Part shown: positions 1 to 8,176 of the stretch, in pieces
Layout: every line of letters starts with the position of its first letter
How positions within the stretch are numbered: the first letter of the stretch is position 1
Position numbers and translations under genes: made by a program
Source: Ruegeria_B marisflavi
GTDB lineage: Bacteria; Pseudomonadota; Alphaproteobacteria; Rhodobacterales; Rhodobacteraceae
Length of the DNA: 64,000 nucleotides
Assembly: GCF_025673445.1 (NCBI RefSeq)
Contig: NZ_JAOVQN010000006.1
Location: 120,543 to 184,542 of the forward strand
Direction: 5' to 3'
Notes under the pieces: model-generated
Database searches by the model: none
What the model was told of the DNA's origin: nothing
Seen by the model: the letters and a program-made list of their open reading frames with translations, nothing else

Positions 1-81
1 GCCCAAATCGGCGCGGGCAAGCCGGTGGCCGAGGTGCTGGCCTTTGTCAAAACCCTGGCGGACGGCGCGCACAGCGCCTGA
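1..81 (+). CDS. C-terminal end of an unidentified protein (partial)
   Basis: The first 26 codons of the window read as an open frame ending in TGA, with the residues AQIGAGKPVAEVLAFVKTL near the end. Codon use looks like that of the neighbouring genes, so this is probably the tail of a gene that begins outside the window. It stops 3 bases before the convergent MaoC gene. The fragment is too short to assign a family. Confidence 0.45.
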   Translation, partial: AQIGAGKPVAEVLAFVKTLADGAHSA

Positions 82-84
82 CCG

Positions 85-528
85 TCAGGGCCGACGCCGT
101 AGGATGTTGAAGCCCGAGTATTCGGCGACCTTCTGGCCATCCTGATTGTAGATCTCGCTGAGCACCGTGATCCGGCCCCGGTCGGGTCGCGATCGCGACG
201 CCATGCTTTCGGTAACCGTCGCCACGACGCGCAGCATGTCGCCCGGGCGCACGGGCACCACCCACTTTACATCGGTCATACCCGGCGAACCCATCGAGGC
301 CTCTGCCCAGAGGCCAGAGGCATACCAGCGCTCGAACGCGGTGACGAGCGTGTGCCAGCCGCTGGCGATGATGCCACCGAAGGGTCCGTCTTTGGCCGCC
401 TCGGGGTCGATATGGAACGGCTGTGGGTCCCATTTGCGCGCGAAATCCATGATCTCTTCGCCGGTCATCTCCCAAGGCTCCGATTCGTAGCGGAAGCCAA
501 CGGGAAAATCCTCCCAATACTTTGTCAT
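85..528 (-). CDS. MaoC-like (R)-hydratase domain protein
   Basis: A 147-residue single hot-dog-fold protein of the MaoC/enoyl-CoA hydratase-2 type. The hydratase motif is visible: Asp34 and His39 in WDPQPFHID, followed by the conserved GGIIASGWHT segment around residues 51-60. Family members add water to trans-2-enoyl-CoA substrates, but short stand-alone forms of this kind are often of unknown substrate. It converges on the partial gene at the window start. No strong ribosome binding site precedes the ATG, but the family alignment begins here (the MTKYWEDF start is typical). The hydratase fold is secure; the substrate is not known. Confidence 0.85.
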   Translation of the reverse strand: MTKYWEDFPVGFRYESEPWEMTGEEIMDFARKWDPQPFHIDPEAAKDGPFGGIIASGWHTLVTAFERWYASGLWAEASMGSPGMTDVKWVVPVRPGDMLRVVATVTESMASRSRPDRGRITVLSEIYNQDGQKVAEYSGFNILRRRP

Positions 529-598
529 GCCACTTGCCCAAGCTTGATCGTCAGGGGCACAGTGTCGCGGTCGGGGCGGATTGCCAAGCGATGAAATG

Positions 599-621
599 AT
601 TGGTAAACAAAACTAACCAAT
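599..621. promoter_or_regulatory. Inverted repeat upstream of the hydroxy-acid dehydrogenase
   Basis: ATTGGT and ACCAAT form 6-base arms separated by 11 bases, 15 bases before the start codon of the lldD-like gene. GntR/FadR-type regulators of lactate genes use TTGGT...ACCAA half sites, normally with a shorter centre, so an operator is possible. No regulator gene is adjacent. The position over the leader would suit a repressor. Confidence 0.3.
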
Positions 622-636
622 TTCGAGGAACTGCAC

Positions 637-1800
637 ATGGCCGTCATTACCAATATCGAAGACCTCAAGCGGATATACGAACGCCGCGTGCCGCGCATGT
701 TCTACGACTATGCCGAGAGCGGCAGCTGGACCGAGCAGACCTTTCGCGAGAACTCTTCTGACTTCGACCTGATCCGCCTGCGCCAGCGGGTGGCGGTGGA
801 CATGTCGGGCCGCTCGACCGCCAGCCAGATGGTAGGACAGGACGTGGCGATGCCGGTGGCGCTGGCGCCCGTGGGGCTGACGGGCATGCAGCATGCGGAT
901 GGTGAGATCAAAGCCGCCCACGCCGCCAATGAATTTGGTGTGCCCTTTACGCTCTCGACCATGTCGATCAACTCGATCGAGGAGGTCGCCGAGGCCACGG
1001 GCCGCCCATTCTGGTTCCAGCTCTACACCATGCGCGACACCGACTATACCAGCCGTCTGATTCAGCGGGCCAAGGCCGCGAAATGCTCGGCATTGGTGAT
1101 AACGCTTGACCTGCAAATCCTGGGCCAGCGCCACAAGGACCTGAAGAACGGCCTGTCCGCCCCGCCGAAACTGACACCCAGAACCATCGCCAACCTGATG
1201 ACGAAATGGGCCTGGGGGATCGAGATGCTGGGCGCCAAGCGGCGCAACTTCGGCAATATCGTGGGCCATGTGCAGGGTGTGTCCGACACCGCCAACCTGG
1301 GTGCCTGGACGGCTGAACAGTTCGACCCGACGCTCGACTGGGGCAAGGTCGCCAAGCTGATGGAGCAATGGGACGGCAAGGTAATTCTGAAAGGCATCCT
1401 GGATGCCGAGGACGCCAAGATGGCAGTCAAGTTGGGCGCCGATGCTATCGTGGTGTCAAACCACGGTGGCCGGCAGCTTGATGGCGCGCTGAGTTCGATC
1501 CGGGTCCTGCCCGAAATCATGGACGCAGTGGGCGGCGATATCGAGGTGCATCTGGACAGCGGCATCCGCTCGGGTCAGGACGTGCTCAAGGCGCTGGCAC
1601 TGGGGGCCAAGGGCACCATGATCGGGCGCGCCTTTGTCTATGGTCTGGGCGCCATGGGGCAAAAGGGTGTATCCACCGCGCTAGAGGTGATCCACAAGGA
1701 GCTGGACACCACCATGGCGCTGTGCGGCGAAAAGAACGTGGCCAATCTCGGCCGTCACAACCTGCTGGTGCCCGAAGATTTCGGCGGCCGCTGGGCCTGA
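637..1800 (+). CDS. lldD: FMN-dependent alpha-hydroxy-acid dehydrogenase (L-lactate dehydrogenase type)
   Basis: A 387-residue TIM-barrel flavoenzyme of the LldD / glycolate oxidase / mandelate dehydrogenase family, which oxidises (S)-2-hydroxy acids to 2-oxo acids. Key family residues are in place: Tyr25 in DYAESGS, Tyr130 in QLY, Lys252 in LKGIL, the catalytic His276 with Arg279 in SNHGGRQLD, and the phosphate-binding DSGIR at 307-311. Length matches LldD. A GAGGA ribosome binding site lies 8 bases before the ATG, and an inverted repeat sits in the leader. LldD itself feeds electrons to the quinone pool. Lactate is the most likely substrate, but other hydroxy acids cannot be excluded from sequence. 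Confidence 0.88.
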   Translation: MAVITNIEDLKRIYERRVPRMFYDYAESGSWTEQTFRENSSDFDLIRLRQRVAVDMSGRSTASQMVGQDVAMPVALAPVGLTGMQHADGEIKAAHAANEFGVPFTLSTMSINSIEEVAEATGRPFWFQLYTMRDTDYTSRLIQRAKAAKCSALVITLDLQILGQRHKDLKNGLSAPPKLTPRTIANLMTKWAWGIEMLGAKRRNFGNIVGHVQGVSDTANLGAWTAEQFDPTLDWGKVAKLMEQWDGKVILKGILDAEDAKMAVKLGADAIVVSNHGGRQLDGALSSIRVLPEIMDAVGGDIEVHLDSGIRSGQDVLKALALGAKGTMIGRAFVYGLGAMGQKGVSTALEVIHKELDTTMALCGEKNVANLGRHNLLVPEDFGGRWA

Positions 1801-1925
1801 TCCGGCAATCAGGAGGAATTTGGGCAAATCCCCCCTTTCCTTTCGACGGGATCCGCTGTAAGAGCGCGGCTTCACGCGGGGCTACAGCCTTGGAGGAGCC
1901 CCGCCCTAACATTGGAGATACCAAC

Positions 1926-2555
1926 ATGGCTGGAGAGATTACTGATCTCGTAGCTCTGGAACGGACGGGGACAGGCAAGGGCGCCGCTCGTCAGGCGCGC
2001 CGCGACGGCATGGTTCCGGGGATCGTTTACGGTGGCGACAACGACCCGCTGCCGATCAACATCCCGTTCAACAGACTGCTGAAGATGCTGAAAGCAGGCC
2101 GTTTCAAGTCGCAGTTGTTCAACCTCAAGGTCGAAGGCCACGAAGACGTGCGCGTGATCTGCCGCAATGTGCAGCGCGATGTCGTCAAGGACCTGCCGAC
2201 CCACCTGGACCTGATGCGCCTGCGCCGCACCAGCCGGATCAACCTGTTCATCCACGTTGATTTCATTAACCACGCAGCGGCACCCGGCATCAAGCGCGGT
2301 GGCGTTTTGACCGTGGTTCGTCCCGAAGTCGAACTGGAAGTTACCGCCGGTGACATTCCGGAAAAGATCACCGTGGACCTGACCGGCCTGAACATCGGCG
2401 ATGTCGTCACCATCTCGATGGTCGACCTGCCCGAAGGCGTGAAGCCGACGATCGACCGCGACTTTGTGATCGCCAATATCTCGGCCCCGTCGGGTCTGGC
2501 CGCCTCTTCGGATGAAGAGGAAGGGCAAGACGAGGACGGCGAAACCGAGGAGTAA
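1926..2555 (+). CDS. rplY: 50S ribosomal protein L25/general stress protein Ctc
   Basis: A 209-residue long-form L25 (CTC/TL5 type). An N-terminal 5S-rRNA-binding domain (about 1-95, with KGAARQARRDGMVPGIVYGG) is followed by the C-terminal Ctc beta domain (about 100-190) and an acidic tail of Glu and Asp. The start was set at the MAGEITDL codon, which has a GGAG site just upstream. The open frame extends 68 codons further up but without family similarity. A clear rho-independent terminator follows the stop. pth lies downstream in the same direction, the usual pairing in alphaproteobacteria and many other bacteria. Confidence 0.95.
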   Translation: MAGEITDLVALERTGTGKGAARQARRDGMVPGIVYGGDNDPLPINIPFNRLLKMLKAGRFKSQLFNLKVEGHEDVRVICRNVQRDVVKDLPTHLDLMRLRRTSRINLFIHVDFINHAAAPGIKRGGVLTVVRPEVELEVTAGDIPEKITVDLTGLNIGDVVTISMVDLPEGVKPTIDRDFVIANISAPSGLAASSDEEEGQDEDGETEE

Positions 2556-2580
2556 TCTTCGCAGGCGTCAACAGAAACGA

Positions 2581-2609
2581 AGGCGGGGCATATGAGGCCC
2601 CGCCTTTTT
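2581..2609 (+). terminator. Rho-independent terminator after rplY
   Basis: A perfect 9-base-pair stem, AGGCGGGGC and GCCCCGCCT, with a 7-base loop is followed by a run of T. It lies 25 bases after the rplY stop and 85 bases before pth. It should end or attenuate the rplY transcript, so pth may have its own promoter. Confidence 0.85.
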
Positions 2610-2694
2610 CATTTGCCGTGCCCCGGCAACATCTGGCCTTTTTGGTTCACAGGCGGCAAGAAGAACCCACCACAGGCAAAGCAAGAGGCCCGAC

Positions 2695-3384
2695 ATGCGA
2701 CTGTTCGTCGGACTGGGAAATCCGGGCGCAAAATATGCCCGCAACCGGCACAACATCGGCTTTATGGCCGTGGACCGGATTGCCGAGGACCACGGGTTCG
2801 CCCCCTGGAAAACAAAGTTCCAGGGGCAGATTTCCGAAGGTCGCCTGGGCACCGAGAAAGTTCTGCTTTTGAAGCCCGAGACATTCATGAACCGCTCTGG
2901 GCAGTCGGTGGGCGAGGCGATGCGGTTCTACAAGCTCGACAGCACCGATGTGACCGTGCTGCATGACGAACTGGACCTGGCACCGGGCAAGGTGCGGGTG
3001 AAGGCGGGCGGAGGTCATGCGGGCCATAACGGGCTGCGGTCGATCCACGACCATATCGGCGCGGCGTATGATCGTGTCAGGCTGGGTATCGGCCATCCCG
3101 GCCGCAAGGAAGCCGTCGCAGGCTACGTCCTGCACGATTTTGCCCGTGCCGACGAGGACTGGCTTGAAAACGTACTGCGCGGTATTTCGGACGGAGCGGC
3201 CGCCCTTGCCGCCGATGACGGCGCCCGGTTCATGAACGCCGTTGCCCTGCGCACCGCTCCGCCCAGATCCTCGACCGGAACAGAGCGGCAGACCGAGGCC
3301 AAGACCATCAAAGCGGAAGACCCAGGCCCCGCCCCCGTGGACAATCGCAGCCCGCTTCAGAAACTGGTCGACCGGTTCAAGTGA
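2695..3384 (+). CDS. pth: Peptidyl-tRNA hydrolase
   Basis: Pth frees tRNA from prematurely released peptidyl-tRNA. The family opening is exact: LFVGLGNPGAKYARNRHN, with Asn9 and the catalytic base His19, then the conserved LHDELDLAPG with its catalytic Asp. The protein is 229 residues, about 35 longer than the E. coli enzyme. The extra C-terminal tail is rich in Pro, Thr and charged residues and ends in SPLQKLVDRFK, which I recognise as common in alphaproteobacterial Pth. The start follows a GAGG site. It is downstream of rplY beyond a terminator. Confidence 0.97.
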   Translation: MRLFVGLGNPGAKYARNRHNIGFMAVDRIAEDHGFAPWKTKFQGQISEGRLGTEKVLLLKPETFMNRSGQSVGEAMRFYKLDSTDVTVLHDELDLAPGKVRVKAGGGHAGHNGLRSIHDHIGAAYDRVRLGIGHPGRKEAVAGYVLHDFARADEDWLENVLRGISDGAAALAADDGARFMNAVALRTAPPRSSTGTERQTEAKTIKAEDPGPAPVDNRSPLQKLVDRFK

Positions 3385-3460
3385 CGGCTGCCGCCACGTA
3401 GGTGTTGCCGTATGGCGACGGCGTCGCCACTCTGTGCTGTAAAACGCGCGGGAGAAAACG

Positions 3461-4624
3461 ATGAGAACATTCGGCAAATGGTTGGGGCGCATTCTGCTTG
3501 CACTGGTACTGGCGGCCGCTGTCGTCGGCTTCTGGAAGCGCGAGGAGATCACCCGGCTTCTGGCGGTGAACTCGCTGTTCTCCGCTGAAAAGATCGTCGA
3601 TAACTTCTCGCATATGGACGCCGCGTTTCTGACCGCATCCGTACCGCGCGGGCCGCTGCCAACCTCTGATCTGCCTTTCGGGGAACCCTTTGAACTGCCG
3701 TCAGGCGGAGCAGACTGGATTGAGGATCGCGCAGTGACCTCTCTGCTGATCCTCAAGAACGGCCAGATCCGCTATGAGGAGTATTTTCTGGGCACCGGCC
3801 CGGACGATCGTCGGATCTCCTGGTCGATTGCCAAGAGTTACATATCGGCCTTGTTCGGGGTGTTGCTGGACGAGGGCGCCATCGCCTCGATCGACGATCC
3901 GGTTGTGAAATACGCCCCCCAGCTCAAGGGCAGCGCCTATGAGCCCGCGAGCATCCGCAACGTGCTGAACATGGCCAGCGGCGTCACCTTTGACGAGGAT
4001 TATTTCGACAAGAATTCCGACATCAACCGGATGGGTCGGGTGGTGGCCTTGGGCGGCACGCTGGACGATTTCGCCGCCAGCTTTACCGAAAGTTTCGCCG
4101 CCCCGGGCGAGACCTGGCAATACGTCTCGATCGACACCCATGTGATCGGCATGGTGATCCGTGGCGCTACGGGGCGCAGCGTGACCGACTTGCTGGCGGA
4201 AAAGATCATCGCGCCGCTGGGGCTGGAACGCGACGGCTATTGCATCACCGACGGTGCTGGCGTCGCGTTTGTGCTGGGCGGGCTCAATTTCACCACCCGA
4301 GACTATGCCCGGTTCGGCCAGATGATCATTCAGAACGGCGCTTATGGCGGCAAACAGGTGGTGCCGGCGGATTGGCTCACCGCCTCGACCACCGCCAGCG
4401 CCCCGACGGCCCCAGACAAGATTGGCTATGGCTATCAATGGTGGATCCCGGTGGGTGCCGGTCCGGGCGAGTTCCTAGCCCGTGGCGTTTATGGCCAATA
4501 CATCTATTTCGACCAGCCGCGCGGGGTTGTGATCGTCACCACCGGTGCTGATCGCGGCTTTCGCGGCAAGGGCGTGAACGAGGCCAACATAGAAATGTTC
4601 CGCAAGATCGCGGAAAACCTCTAG
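3461..4624 (+). CDS. Membrane-anchored serine hydrolase (class C beta-lactamase fold)
   Basis: A 387-residue protein with one N-terminal membrane segment (about 11-24) and a beta-lactamase/penicillin-binding fold outside the membrane. The nucleophile motif SIAK is at Ser122-Lys125 and the second motif Tyr221-x-Ser223 is present. The third box, usually HTG or KTG, is replaced by a GVYGQ segment, which is typical of esterase or peptidase-like relatives rather than true beta-lactamases. It probably acts in the periplasm. The DUF2237 gene begins 9 bases after the stop, so the two are likely co-transcribed. The fold is secure; the substrate is not known. Confidence 0.85.
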   Translation: MRTFGKWLGRILLALVLAAAVVGFWKREEITRLLAVNSLFSAEKIVDNFSHMDAAFLTASVPRGPLPTSDLPFGEPFELPSGGADWIEDRAVTSLLILKNGQIRYEEYFLGTGPDDRRISWSIAKSYISALFGVLLDEGAIASIDDPVVKYAPQLKGSAYEPASIRNVLNMASGVTFDEDYFDKNSDINRMGRVVALGGTLDDFAASFTESFAAPGETWQYVSIDTHVIGMVIRGATGRSVTDLLAEKIIAPLGLERDGYCITDGAGVAFVLGGLNFTTRDYARFGQMIIQNGAYGGKQVVPADWLTASTTASAPTAPDKIGYGYQWWIPVGAGPGEFLARGVYGQYIYFDQPRGVVIVTTGADRGFRGKGVNEANIEMFRKIAENL

Positions 4625-4633
4625 GATCGGATC

Positions 4634-5011
4634 ATGATACCCGACCCGAGTCTCAATGTTCTGGGCGGGGCGCTGGCGTCCTGCTCGACCAATCCTGTTA
4701 CCGGATTTTTCCGCGACGGGCATTGCAATACCTGCTTGCAGGATCGAGGCAGCCATACCGTCTGTGCGGTGATGACGGCCGAGTTTCTGGCCTATTCCAA
4801 ATATGTGGGCAACGACCTGAGCACACCCCGGCCCGAGTTCGACTTTGCCGGGCTAAAACCCGGCGACCGCTGGTGCCTGTGTGCGGCTCGTTTCATGCAA
4901 GCCGCCGACGAGGGCTGCGGCCCGCAGGTGCATCTGGAGGCGACCCACAGACGCGCGCTGGAGGTTGTCCCGTTGGAGGTTCTGGAACGTCACGCGGTCC
5001 GGCGCGACTGA
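4634..5011 (+). CDS. DUF2237 family protein
   Basis: A 125-residue Cys-rich cytosolic protein that matches the DUF2237 pattern along its whole length: the opening NVLGGALASCSTNPVTGFFRD, the central HTVCAVMTAEFL, the block GNDLSTP, the strongly conserved KPGDRWCLCAARF, and the ending LEATHRRALEVV. The family has no assigned biochemical function that I know of; conserved Cys residues and the WCLCA motif suggest metal or redox chemistry, but this is inference. It closely follows the serine hydrolase, and its last 22 bases overlap the end of the convergent LuxR-type gene. Confidence 0.85.
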   Translation: MIPDPSLNVLGGALASCSTNPVTGFFRDGHCNTCLQDRGSHTVCAVMTAEFLAYSKYVGNDLSTPRPEFDFAGLKPGDRWCLCAARFMQAADEGCGPQVHLEATHRRALEVVPLEVLERHAVRRD

Positions 5012-5517
5012 TCCTTGTCCTTTTGCTCCGGCACCAGGTCACCCGCCATCAGATACTCGATGAACAGGCCCAGCAGCTGCGGCCGCCCCGACACGCCCGC
5101 CTTGCGATAGATCGCGTTGGTCTGCGCCTTGACTGTCCCTTCTGACGTATTGCGCAAAGCCCCGATTTCCTGAAGGCTGCACCCCTTTATCGCAAAGAGC
5201 GCCACGTCCCGTTCGGCCGCCGTCAGACCCCAGTCGTCGAACCTTTCATCCAGCAACTCCATGAACGCGCCCGATGCCGCGCGTAGCTTTGCCTCGGCCC
5301 GGCGCGCCCGGCGCCAGGTCCGGCTGAGCGCCAGCCAGCCCAGGACTACTCCTAGAAGCAGGCCAACCGCCGCCCCTATTTCCAGCAACTCGCGGGTCTG
5401 CCAACTGATCGGGGTGGTACGCAGCCCGATCACCGTCAGCAGAATATCGGACACGAAGAAGACGGCACACACCGTCTGCACCAGGGCTATCGCCAACAGG
5501 ATCCCAGCGCCCTTCAT
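4990..5517 (-). CDS. Membrane-anchored LuxR-type regulator
   Basis: A 175-residue protein with two predicted membrane helices (about 4-31 and 46-66), a short charged linker (67-90), and a C-terminal LuxR/GerE helix-turn-helix (about 97-154: LTAAERDVALFAIKG, then SEGTVKAQTNAIYRKAGVSGR). There is no receiver or autoinducer domain, so any signal must act through the membrane part. It is the third gene of a reverse-strand trio behind two secreted proteins with extreme composition, which suggests it controls them or senses the envelope. The 3' end overlaps the convergent DUF2237 gene. The HTH is certain and the topology likely; the ligand is unknown. Confidence 0.85.
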   Translation of the reverse strand: MKGAGILLAIALVQTVCAVFFVSDILLTVIGLRTTPISWQTRELLEIGAAVGLLLGVVLGWLALSRTWRRARRAEAKLRAASGAFMELLDERFDDWGLTAAERDVALFAIKGCSLQEIGALRNTSEGTVKAQTNAIYRKAGVSGRPQLLGLFIEYLMAGDLVPEQKDKDQSRRTA

Positions 5518-5553
5518 GTGCTTTCCATCCGACCGTCGATGGTGTGTACTCGG

Positions 5554-6030
5554 TCAATCATCACCGTCACTGCCCGAGCCGCTGTTACCGTCATCACCGC
5601 CGTGACCGCTGTTCCCGCCGTCGTCGCCTCCGTCCTCGCCATCAGAGCCCGACCCGGAACTCGAATCCTCGCCACCTCGGCCACGACCACGCCCCCGGCC
5701 CTGGCCCCCGTCATCCTCTGTCTCGGTCTCAGTCTCCGTCTCGGTTTCCGACGACCGGTCGAGCAAACCCCCACCAGTGGAGGTTTTGCCACTCTGCCAG
5801 TAATCCCGCAAAATCTCGCCAGTGCGCGGATTGACGATGATCTCTCGCTGCTCGCCCGGCCGCCGCGCGACGATGCGCGCGCGTCCAAGCAGCGTTCGGC
5901 TGACCTCGATTGACCTGTAACCCTGCGCCCTGAGCTGCCGGGTGATGGCATCCGTCGCCGATTGCGCCTCGGCCGCACCGGCCCCGAGAGGCAACGCGAA
6001 AACCGACATGATAAAGCTTCTGCGATGCAT
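5554..6030 (-). CDS. Secreted PepSY-like protein with acidic low-complexity tail
   Basis: A 158-residue protein. Residues 1-23 look like a Sec signal peptide ending AEAQS. Residues about 26-75 resemble a single PepSY-type domain: QLRAQGYRSIEVSRTLLGR, then REIIVNPRTGEILRDYW. The rest is simple sequence: an alternating Glu-Thr run, an Arg-Gly run, then Ser, Gly and Asp repeats. The tail is strongly acidic and probably disordered, and could bind metal ions or carbohydrate. It lies 36 bases upstream of the membrane LuxR gene and 92 bases downstream of another secreted repeat protein. Secretion is likely; the function is unknown. Confidence 0.75.
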   Translation of the reverse strand: MHRRSFIMSVFALPLGAGAAEAQSATDAITRQLRAQGYRSIEVSRTLLGRARIVARRPGEQREIIVNPRTGEILRDYWQSGKTSTGGGLLDRSSETETETETETEDDGGQGRGRGRGRGGEDSSSGSGSDGEDGGDDGGNSGHGGDDGNSGSGSDGDD

Positions 6031-6122
6031 TTGCTTACCCGGTCAACAATGCTCCTGCCCGGGTCAGGGCAGGAGCTGCGGCCAGCTTGCCGCTTCCAAG
6101 GGTCATGGCAACCCCCGGTCTG

Positions 6123-6578
6123 TCAATCATCGTCGCCTGGGCCGTCATCCCCATGCCCACCATGATCATCGCCCGCGTCATGACCCGGGCCATCATCGGC
6201 GCCACGCCCGCGCCCGCCGTGGTCATCCCCCGCTTCGTGGTCTGGACCGTCATCCGCCCCACGTCCGCGCCCGCCATGGTCATCCCCTGCATCGTGGTCC
6301 GGACCATCATCTGCTCCACCTCCACCATGGTCGTCACCCGCATCGTGACCCGGACCATCATCCGCGCCACGTCCACGACCCCGGCCGCGCCCGTCGTCCT
6401 CACGACTTGCAAGCGCAAAGCTCCCGACCGCGGTTTCCGCAGCCGCGGCGGTCAGGCCAGTTTGGTTAGGTGCAATCATGTCGGTCTGCACCACACTTGC
6501 CTCGGCCAGACCAACCAGCCCGCCGACAAGGATTGCCCCGGCCAAAATCGCAACCCTGGATGTCATCGTCTTTCGCAT
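6123..6578 (-). CDS. Secreted Asp/His/Gly tandem-repeat protein
   Basis: A 151-residue protein with a signal peptide (about 1-28, ending AEA) and a short linker. Then come four near-identical repeats (about 71-141) built on GADDGPDHDAGDDHGG, separated by Arg-Gly pairs, and a GDDGPGDDD end. The repeats are nearly all Asp, His, Gly and Arg, so metal binding is a natural guess. A GGAGG site stands 6 bases before the ATG. It is the first gene of the trio with the PepSY-like protein and the membrane LuxR regulator. I do not recognise a named family. The repeat DNA is itself tandem, so copy number may vary between strains. Confidence 0.7.
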   Translation of the reverse strand: MRKTMTSRVAILAGAILVGGLVGLAEASVVQTDMIAPNQTGLTAAAAETAVGSFALASREDDGRGRGRGRGADDGPGHDAGDDHGGGGADDGPDHDAGDDHGGRGRGADDGPDHEAGDDHGGRGRGADDGPGHDAGDDHGGHGDDGPGDDD

Positions 6579-6774
6579 TTTATACCTCCGTCACCAATGC
6601 ATGCCGTTGGAAACCAACCGGAAGAGGTCAGGCTGCACGCCTGGCGCGACGTTGAAATGGGTCTGCTGTTTAGAAAGGCAGCAACAGGGCGAACTGCAGG
6701 AAATAAACAAATGTTTTCATTTTTTATCAATGCGTTCGAAGAAAGTGCCTCCAAGAATACTGACCCTGAGAACG

Positions 6775-6800
6775 AAAACAGCGGCCCCAACAGCCGCTGT
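6775..6800 (-). terminator. Rho-independent terminator after trpB
   Basis: On the reverse strand ACAGCGGC and GCCGCTGT form an 8-base-pair stem with a 7-base loop, followed by TTTTCGTT. It lies 67 bases beyond the trpB stop and would end the trp transcript. Confidence 0.75.
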
Positions 6801-6866
6801 CGTAACCCTTTGGTTTATCCTGGCGGGGTCAAAACCGCTCGCCAATATGCGCCTGGAAAGCGCGAC

Positions 6867-8117
6867 TCAGTCGTCCGCATCGCGCCCTTCGGTGTCGGAC
6901 ATGTCAAAGCCCAGGAACTTGGCCACGGTAAAGATGTCTTTGTCACCCCGGCCACACATGTTCATGATGATGATGTGATCCTTGGGCAATTCAGGTGCGA
7001 TCTTCATTACATGAGCGAGGGCATGGCTGGGTTCAAGCGCCGGGATGATCCCCTCGGTCGCGCAGCAAAGCTGGAACGCCTCCAACGCTTCTTTATCGGT
7101 GATCGAAACGTATTTTGCGCGGCCGACCTCGTGCAGCCAAGAATGCTCGGGCCCGATACCTGGATAGTCGAGCCCCGCCGAGATCGAATACCCTTCGAGG
7201 ATCTGACCATCGTCGTCCTGTAGCAGATAGGTCCGGTTGCCATGCAGCACGCCCGGGCGCCCACCGGTCAGCGAAGCGCAATGCTCCATCTTCTCGTTGA
7301 CGCCCTTGCCGCCGGCTTCGACCCCAATGATGTTGACCGATTTGTCGTCAAGGAAGGGATAGAACAGGCCCATGGCGTTCGATCCACCACCGATGGCCGC
7401 GATGATGGTGTCAGGCAGACGGCCCTCGGCTTTCATCATCTGTTCCTTGGCTTCCTTGCCAATGATCGACTGGAAATCGCGCACCATCGCCGGATAGGGG
7501 TGCGGGCCCGCAACCGTGCCGATGCAGTAGAACGTGTCGCGGACATTGGTCACCCAGTCGCGCAGCGCGTCATTCATAGCATCCTTGAGCGTGCCCCGTC
7601 CCGAGGTGACCGGGATCACCTCGGCACCGAGCAAACGCATGCGGAACACGTTTGGCGCCTGGCGGCGCACGTCATGGGCACCCATGTAGACCACACATTT
7701 CAGGCCAAACTTGGCGCAGACCGTCGCGGTCGCCACACCATGCTGTCCAGCACCGGTTTCGGCGATGATCCGGGTCTTGCCCATTCGGCGCGCCAGGATG
7801 ATCTGGCCCAGCACGTTGTTGATCTTGTGCGCGCCGGTATGGTTCAGCTCATCCCGCTTCATATAGACCTTGGCGCCGCCCAAATGTTCCGTCAGACGCT
7901 GGGCAAAATAGAGCGGCGATGGTCGACCCACATAATTGGCCCAGAGATCATCCATCTCCGCCCAAAAACTTGGGTCGGTCTTAGCCTTCTCGTATTCCTC
8001 TTCCAGCGACAAGATCAGCGGCATCAGTGTTTCGCTGACAAAGCGCCCTCCGAAAATGCCAAACCGGCCCTGTTCGTCAGGCCCGGACATAAAGGAATTG
8101 AAAAGGTCGTTGGCCAT
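6867..8117 (-). CDS. trpB: Tryptophan synthase beta chain
   Basis: TrpB joins indole and L-serine to make L-tryptophan, using pyridoxal phosphate, in an alpha2-beta2 complex with TrpA. The cofactor lysine is Lys98 in NHTGAHKINN. The catalytic Glu120 is in AETGAGQHG, and the phosphate-binding GGGSNAMGLF loop is present. The start was set at MANDLFNS, which has an AAGGGA site. The frame runs 16 codons further up without a better signal. At 416 residues it has the normal length. trpA is not in the window; trpF lies upstream with a broken small gene between. Confidence 0.97.
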   Translation of the reverse strand: MANDLFNSFMSGPDEQGRFGIFGGRFVSETLMPLILSLEEEYEKAKTDPSFWAEMDDLWANYVGRPSPLYFAQRLTEHLGGAKVYMKRDELNHTGAHKINNVLGQIILARRMGKTRIIAETGAGQHGVATATVCAKFGLKCVVYMGAHDVRRQAPNVFRMRLLGAEVIPVTSGRGTLKDAMNDALRDWVTNVRDTFYCIGTVAGPHPYPAMVRDFQSIIGKEAKEQMMKAEGRLPDTIIAAIGGGSNAMGLFYPFLDDKSVNIIGVEAGGKGVNEKMEHCASLTGGRPGVLHGNRTYLLQDDDGQILEGYSISAGLDYPGIGPEHSWLHEVGRAKYVSITDKEALEAFQLCCATEGIIPALEPSHALAHVMKIAPELPKDHIIIMNMCGRGDKDIFTVAKFLGFDMSDTEGRDADD

Positions 8118-8176
8118 GGCGTGCTCCCTTGTATCGCGGTTCAGCACTAACGGGACAACGCTCAAAGGTAAAGCGG

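Noticed and set aside
7242..8150. A 302-residue forward frame opposite trpB
   Set aside because: Antisense shadow of trpB, which has complete PLP-enzyme motifs.
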